Origin: Chitinophagaceae bacterium
GTDB taxonomy: Bacteria > Bacteroidota > Bacteroidia > Chitinophagales > Chitinophagaceae
NCBI GenBank assembly: GCA_019638615.1
Contig: JAHBTL010000008.1
Span: 62,001-126,000 of the forward strand
Direction: 5' to 3'
Length of the DNA: 64,000 nucleotides
In this document: positions 59,821-64,000 of the stretch, one piece after another
Position numbering within the stretch: the stretch's first letter is position 1
Layout: the number at the start of each line of letters is the position of its first letter
The notes under the pieces: model-generated
Databases searched by the model: none
What the model was told of the DNA's origin: nothing
Seen by the model: only the letters and a program-made list of their open reading frames with translations
Translations under genes and position numbers: made by a program

Positions 59821-59828
59821 CAAAGTTA
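59821..59828 (-). promoter_or_regulatory. Candidate -7 element upstream of ffh
   Basis: On the minus strand TAACTTTG, an exact TAnnTTTG match, just after the sigma factor gene stop. Transcription from it would cross the hairpin at 59774-59805 before ffh. Confidence 0.3.
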
Positions 59829-59845
59829 CGTAAAGATGGCTAGAA

Positions 59846-60715
59846 TTATGTACCCAGGTAAGTTTTTAAAAGTTTGCACCGGGAGGTGGTTCTAAGCTTG
59901 GTGATAGCCTTGTCTTTGATCTGCCTCACCCGTTCACGGGTAAGGTTAAACCGTTCGCCAATGTCTTCCAGGCTCATTGCGTTTTCTATGCCTATACCAA
60001 AAAAGAAACGGATCACATCCTGCTGACGGTCGGTAAGCGCATGAAGCGATCGCTCTATTTCCTTTTTTAAAGACTCGTGGTGCGTAATTTTATTATCTAC
60101 ACTGTCAGCATTCGGGTTTTCCATTACATCCACCAGGGTGCTGTCTTCTCCTTCCGACAGGGGGGTATCCATACTTACATGGCGGGCTGCCACTCCCAAT
60201 GTGGCGGCAATTTCATCAATATCTATTTCCAGTATTTCAGCCAGCTCTTCGGGGGAAGGCTCTCTTTCGTATTCCTGCTCCAGTTGCTGGAATGCCTTAT
60301 TGATGCGGTTGGTAAGTCCTACTTTATTCAGCGGCAGTCTTACAATACGAGACTGTTCGGCCAGTGCCTGCAGAACGCTTTGCCTGATCCACCAAACCGC
60401 ATAGGAGATGAATTTGAATCCCCTGGTTTCATCAAAGCGCTGGGCGGCTTTAATAAGCCCCAGGTTACCTTCATTAATAAGATCCGGTAACGACAATCCC
60501 TGGTTTTGATACTGCTTTGCCACGGATACAACAAAGCGGAGATTGGCTTTTGTAAGCCTGTCCAGGGCTTTCTGATCTCCCTGTTTAATACGCTCTGCAA
60601 GTTTTACTTCTTCTTCGGGACCTATCAGTTCGACTTTTCCTATTTCCTGCAGGTATTTTTCAAGGCTTTGAGACTCACGATTGGTTATTGATTTCGTGAT
60701 TTTGAGTTGACGCAT
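59846..60715 (-). CDS. rpoD: Primary RNA polymerase sigma factor (RpoD/SigA type)
   Basis: A 289-residue sigma-70 with regions 1.2 to 4 and no region 1.1, the short form typical of Bacteroidota. It starts [26 protein letters not shown], and contains [59 protein letters not shown] (region 2) and [23 protein letters not shown] (region 4.2). It directs initiation at TAnnTTTG promoters. The frame opens at ATG 60721, two codons earlier, but ATG 60715 matches the conserved start of the family. Upstream is a 280-base gap with no recognised feature. Confidence 0.95.
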   Translation of the reverse strand: MRQLKITKSITNRESQSLEKYLQEIGKVELIGPEEEVKLAERIKQGDQKALDRLTKANLRFVVSVAKQYQNQGLSLPDLINEGNLGLIKAAQRFDETRGFKFISYAVWWIRQSVLQALAEQSRIVRLPLNKVGLTNRINKAFQQLEQEYEREPSPEELAEILEIDIDEIAATLGVAARHVSMDTPLSEGEDSTLVDVMENPNADSVDNKITHHESLKKEIERSLHALTDRQQDVIRFFFGIGIENAMSLEDIGERFNLTRERVRQIKDKAITKLRTTSRCKLLKTYLGT

Positions 60716-61001
60716 GCTCATAAGCCTTCATTTTTAAGAGGTTTAACGGAAATCATTTTACATAGGGATTTGCTATAAAACGCTGGCTACCATAAGATAT
60801 TGTACCTACAGCAATTTAGGCAAAATGAATGTATAAGAAAAAAATATTATTATTACGTCGCTCATTCTTCTTGAAAAAATAACAGAAGCCGCTCTTTTGT
60901 TACCCCCTTTTAAGAAAAATATTATTCAAAAAACTTTGAGGCTTCCATTATTTTTATATTATTGCAGGCTATCTCTATATATGACCAACAGATTTTGACA
61001 A

Positions 61002-61382
61002 ATGAGTAAAAAACAACTATATACATTAGAATACCCGGTTCGATGCTCGCCTACGATCCTTTATGAGTTTTTATCAACGCCGGCAGGGCTGCAGGAGTGG
61101 TTTGCTGACAGGGTGGATGAGAGGGATATGATTTTTAGCTTTACCTGGAAGGACTCTACGGATAAAGCCGAAGTGCTGGAAGGAGAGGAAGACAGGTTTA
61201 TCCGTTTTCACTGGCTGCATGCTCCTAAAGATGAATTTTTTGAATTTGCAATAGAAAAATCGGAGGTTACCAACCAGACAATCCTGGTTATTAAAGACTT
61301 TGCGGAAAAAAGAGACATTGCCGATCAAAGCCGGTTGTGGGACTACCAGGTAAAAGAACTCTTTCACCGGCTGGGCAACTGA
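61002..61382 (+). CDS. START-like domain protein (SRPBCC superfamily)
   Basis: A 126-residue single-domain protein. It starts YTLEYPVRCSPTILYEFLSTPAGLQEWFADRV, typical of AHSA1/SRPBCC proteins, with SFTWKDSTDKAEVLEGEEDRFIRFHWL and a closing helix RLWDYQVKELFHRLGN. From memory this is a common Bacteroidota START-like protein of unknown ligand. Cytoplasmic. Its last 19 bases overlap the end of the convergent 61364 gene. Confidence 0.78.
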   Translation: MSKKQLYTLEYPVRCSPTILYEFLSTPAGLQEWFADRVDERDMIFSFTWKDSTDKAEVLEGEEDRFIRFHWLHAPKDEFFEFAIEKSEVTNQTILVIKDFAEKRDIADQSRLWDYQVKELFHRLGN

Positions 61383-61972
61383 TCTTTCATCGCATTTACC
61401 AATTGCCTGAATTTTTCGGAAAATACGTCTTCCGACCCGTTCCATCTTTTGAGAGGCAAAAAGCTGCTAAGCTTGACAAATGGCATTCCATGATCGCTTA
61501 CAAGTTGCCTGTTCGTTTCGTTTAAGGGTATGTGTGTGGCATTAGAAAAATGATGTAGCCATTCATCGTCATGCGCCTGAAAGTACCAGTCGTTACCGCC
61601 GCCTGCCAACGCTTCAGTAACAGCCAAAGCAAATTTTTCTTTGTATTTTCCTTTGAGATGTAACGTGATGCTCATATCATTTCCCCACCAAAACATCGTG
61701 CGCACAGCCAGTATATCAGTCTGCGTAAAATGCCTCGGATAATCAAGCATTACATAAGGAAGTCCGTTATAGTGCTCGCCCTTGGCAATTTTGGGTGACT
61801 GCATAACCGGTAAAAACGAGAAAACATCTCCGGAATATTGCCGGTAACAGTTTGCCAGATCGCCAAAATACCGACATATTTTTTCAACAATGCGATTCTT
61901 TGTTAAAATCCAGCCGGCATTTAACGCCAGGTGCAGTTCCTCTTCTGAAAGCTGTATTTTTGCATCATTCAT
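61364..61972 (-). CDS. Conserved hypothetical protein
   Basis: A 202-residue protein with no family I can name. It begins MNDAKIQLSEEELHLALNAGWILTKNRIVEKI, has a Trp-rich middle (TMFWWGNDMSITLHLKGKYKEKF, NDWYFQAHDDEWLHHF) and ends LPLKRWNGSEDVFSEKFRQLVNAM. It has no signal peptide or membrane helix, so it is probably cytoplasmic. Convergent with the START-like gene with a 19-base overlap. Confidence 0.7.
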   Translation of the reverse strand: MNDAKIQLSEEELHLALNAGWILTKNRIVEKICRYFGDLANCYRQYSGDVFSFLPVMQSPKIAKGEHYNGLPYVMLDYPRHFTQTDILAVRTMFWWGNDMSITLHLKGKYKEKFALAVTEALAGGGNDWYFQAHDDEWLHHFSNATHIPLNETNRQLVSDHGMPFVKLSSFLPLKRWNGSEDVFSEKFRQLVNAMKDQLPSR

Positions 61973-62011
61973 CCAATAAAGGTATTGCAGTAACCAACAG
62001 AAGCATTCAAC

Positions 62012-63559
62012 GTGATAAAAAAACTAGACAAGCTCATTCTTAAAGCCTTTATTGGTCCTTTTATTGTCACTTTTTTTATTACGCTGTTCATCCTGATACT
62101 CCAGTTTTTCTGGAAATACATAGATGATCTCGTAGGCAAGGGGCTCGACGCACTGACTATTATCCGGCTAACCGGCTATGTAAGCGCTACCGCCGTACCG
62201 TTGGCTTTGCCCCTGGCTGTACTTATTTCGTCGATCATGACATTTGGAAAGCTGGGAGAAAGCTTTGAAACGGTGGCCGTTAAGTCGGCAGGCATTCCTC
62301 TTTTGCGATTTATGCGTCCTCTTTTCCTCGTGTCTGTTTTAATATCAGTGGTGGCCTTCCTGTTTTCAAATTATGTGATCCCGGTGGCGCAGCTAAAATT
62401 TCAAACCCTTTTATACGATATAACGGTAGCCAAACCGGCATTCAACCTGAAGGAAGGCGTTTTTTTCCGGGAGTTTGAGGGGTATACCATTAAAGTGGGG
62501 AAGAAAGAGAAGGATAATACAACCATACATAACATTATCATCTTTGAAAAAAATTACAGCTTACAGGATAACATCATTGTGGCCGAACATGGAAAGATGA
62601 ACATAAGTGCCGATAAGAAATTCCTTGAGTTTTATCTTGAAAATGGCTGGCGCAATGAAGAACGGGGTCCATCCTACAGCATTAATACCGACTATATAAG
62701 GCTGGGCTTTAAAAATTATAAAAAAGTATTCGACCTGAGCTCATTTAAAATGATGCGCACGCCCGACAGCCTTTTTAAGGATAACTTCAGGATGCTGAAC
62801 GTAAAGCAGCTAAATAAATCAATTGACTCATTAAAGCGGACTGCCTTAAAAGAGATGGAGAAAAAAACAGATCGCGAAATAGGGATCAATTATGATTTTG
62901 TCCGCAAAGAGATCAACCCGCCTAAAACCCCGGTTGCAACCGTTACAATACCCGAATCTGCCATTGCTATTAAGGAAGGCGTTAAACCCCTGGCTCCCAA
63001 AAACCTGAAATACGATTCCCGCCGCAAACCTTCAATGGAAATATGGGAATGGCCAAAGCCTGTTGGATACGAACAGCTACTTCCGGATTCGGTACGAAAG
63101 CCAATACTTTCAAGGGCCATAGATAAAGTAAGCACGGCAAAAAACAACCTGGATGCCATTGCGGAAGAAGGAAAGATAAAGCGAAAAGAACTGCGCTTTC
63201 ATCTTATAGAATGGCACAGGAAATTCAGCCTGTCGTTTGCCTGTATTGTACTCTTTCTCATCGGGGCCCCTCTTGGGTCTATTATCAGGAAAGGAGGAAT
63301 GGGCATGCCACTGGTGATTGCAGTTATCTTCTTCCTTATTTTTCACCTGTTAAATATGTTTGGTGAGAAATTTGTACGTGAAGACATCACCGGAGCTTTT
63401 ACAGGCATGTGGATGTCGACACTGGTATTGTTGCCTATAGGTTTTTTTCTAACCTATAAAGCCATGCACGATTCCCAGCTCTTTAACAAGGAGTTTTATT
63501 ACCGGCTCTTCAAAAAGATCCGGATATTTCTCAATCAATTAAAAATATCCAAAGCCTGA
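62012..63559 (+). CDS. LptF/LptG family permease (YjgP/YjgQ)
   Basis: A 515-residue membrane protein of the LptF/G family, part of the lipopolysaccharide export ABC system LptBFG. Helices lie at both ends: KLDKLILKAFIGPFIVTFFITLFILILQFFW and the pair up to about residue 125, then helices around 410-500. A large periplasmic domain (about 130-400) lies between. The long soluble part and the extra Pro-rich segment after residue 300 (KEINPPKTPVATVTIPE) are longer than in E. coli LptF/G. The start is GTG 62012. A gene for a membrane protein follows 19 bases later. Confidence 0.9.
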   Translation: MIKKLDKLILKAFIGPFIVTFFITLFILILQFFWKYIDDLVGKGLDALTIIRLTGYVSATAVPLALPLAVLISSIMTFGKLGESFETVAVKSAGIPLLRFMRPLFLVSVLISVVAFLFSNYVIPVAQLKFQTLLYDITVAKPAFNLKEGVFFREFEGYTIKVGKKEKDNTTIHNIIIFEKNYSLQDNIIVAEHGKMNISADKKFLEFYLENGWRNEERGPSYSINTDYIRLGFKNYKKVFDLSSFKMMRTPDSLFKDNFRMLNVKQLNKSIDSLKRTALKEMEKKTDREIGINYDFVRKEINPPKTPVATVTIPESAIAIKEGVKPLAPKNLKYDSRRKPSMEIWEWPKPVGYEQLLPDSVRKPILSRAIDKVSTAKNNLDAIAEEGKIKRKELRFHLIEWHRKFSLSFACIVLFLIGAPLGSIIRKGGMGMPLVIAVIFFLIFHLLNMFGEKFVREDITGAFTGMWMSTLVLLPIGFFLTYKAMHDSQLFNKEFYYRLFKKIRIFLNQLKISKA

Positions 63560-63578
63560 ACGGCCATTTTACATACAT

Positions 63579-64000
63579 ATGACCAACTGGAAGATCATTG
63601 GCTTTTTCTTTGCCGGGACACTTATTTTACTGTTGCTCCTCAGGTGGCAGGGAAGAACCCTGTATACCCCTGCTGCACCAAAAGGGATCGTATCTCTTGA
63701 GCTCAGCAGCAACCCCGGCGCTGCAAACGCCATCGCCCATGAGTGGCGGCCAACCTTAATAAATGCATTCCGATGGAATATGCTGCTTGATTTTTTTGTT
63801 ATTCCGTTTTACGGGCTGTTCCTGTATTCCCTGTGCGGCTACTTTTCGGTTCTTTATAAGCAGGGTATCTTCCAGCGGGCCGGGGTATTAATGGCATTTG
63901 GCAGTTTAATGGCAATGTTATTTGATGCCGGTGAAAACATACTTATGATTATCTCCATTCATTGGGTCATTACCCCTGTAACTACCCTGCTTACCAGTGT
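63579..64000 (+). CDS. Membrane protein of unknown function, 3' truncated by window
   Basis: ATG 63579 opens 140 codons that run off the window. It starts with a helix (WKIIGFFFAGTLILLLLL, about 4-22), then a loop GRTLYTPAAPKGIVSLELS, then further helices (LLDFFVIPFYGLFLYSLCG, VLMAFGSLMAMLFDAGENILMI). It is 19 bases after the LptF/G gene on the same strand, so co-transcribed. No family is recognised. Confidence 0.7.
   Translation, partial: MTNWKIIGFFFAGTLILLLLLRWQGRTLYTPAAPKGIVSLELSSNPGAANAIAHEWRPTLINAFRWNMLLDFFVIPFYGLFLYSLCGYFSVLYKQGIFQRAGVLMAFGSLMAMLFDAGENILMIISIHWVITPVTTLLTS

Noticed and set aside
60722-61001. Possible regulatory RNA upstream of the sigma factor gene
   Set aside because: The 280-base gap is AT-rich with no stable hairpin, repeat or conserved motif that I could support.
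1-64000. tRNA, rRNA, CRISPR array, insertion sequence or prophage
   Set aside because: Intergenic gaps were read for cloverleaf ends, regularly spaced repeats, transposase motifs and phage genes; none was found. A covariance-model search would be needed to exclude small RNAs.

Overview
The window comes from a Bacteroidota chromosome, most likely family Chitinophagaceae or a close relative. The reasons are type A C-terminal sorting domains of the type IX secretion system (T9SS), a HmuY-type haem lipoprotein, a short primary sigma factor of about 289 residues, a C-terminally extended S16 protein, DksA-like proteins with a degenerate zinc finger, and promoters of the TAnnTTTG type. No rRNA, tRNA, CRISPR array, insertion sequence or phage was seen. 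Most genes are core or metabolic; the accessory signal lies in regulatory sites and noncoding repeats.

Region 1 (1-5663): the end of an FG-GAP/VCBS protein, then a sulfur-stress cluster. It holds a Crp/Fnr regulator, a TauE/SafE exporter, a CstB-like persulfide dioxygenase-rhodanese and two small DUF2892 membrane proteins. The first three genes are each preceded by the same palindrome, GTGA-N6-TCAC, at nearly the same distance from a -7-like element. This defines a local regulon. A GyrI-like/SRPBCC protein follows. Region 2 (5664-20284): trmB, an alkyltransferase-like protein, an HSDL2-like SDR, metG, a DPP11-like S46 peptidase, two tandem LD-carboxypeptidases, a T9SS cargo protein, a SixA-like phosphatase, a long PurF-like protein and a coiled-coil secreted protein.

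Region 3 (20420-31278): a flippase, hemJ, and a complete haem-uptake locus (TonB receptor, HmuY, HmuT, HmuU, HmuV, HmuS) with a nitroreductase and a DUF4920 protein behind it. Region 4 (31279-42975): a repeat-bearing gap, ileS of the eukaryote-like class with an inverted HIGH motif (GIHH, a feature tied to mupirocin hyper-resistance in other IleRS2 enzymes), a DksA-like protein with a histone H1-like tail, a 40-residue lipoprotein, a DUF4397 lipoprotein, an alpha/beta hydrolase, a frameshifted T9SS pseudogene and a flavodoxin reductase-like protein.

Region 5 (43039-64000): two MsbA-type ABC exporters around rbfA and an FtsX-like permease, a TPR histidine kinase with a NarL-type regulator, a DUF1501/DUF1800 pair, a thiolase, pyrD, rimM, rpsP, ffh, the primary sigma factor, a START-like protein, an LptF/G permease and a truncated membrane protein.

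Several intergenic gaps hold repeats. These include GGTTCC palindromes at two loci, tracts at three loci built from one small vocabulary of AT-rich words, and hairpin modules at 22535, 31612 and 38645. The main leads are the Crp/Fnr operator set, the GIHH IleRS, the H1-tailed DksA protein and the unusual noncoding repeats. Function calls rest on motif recognition by eye; no database search was run.
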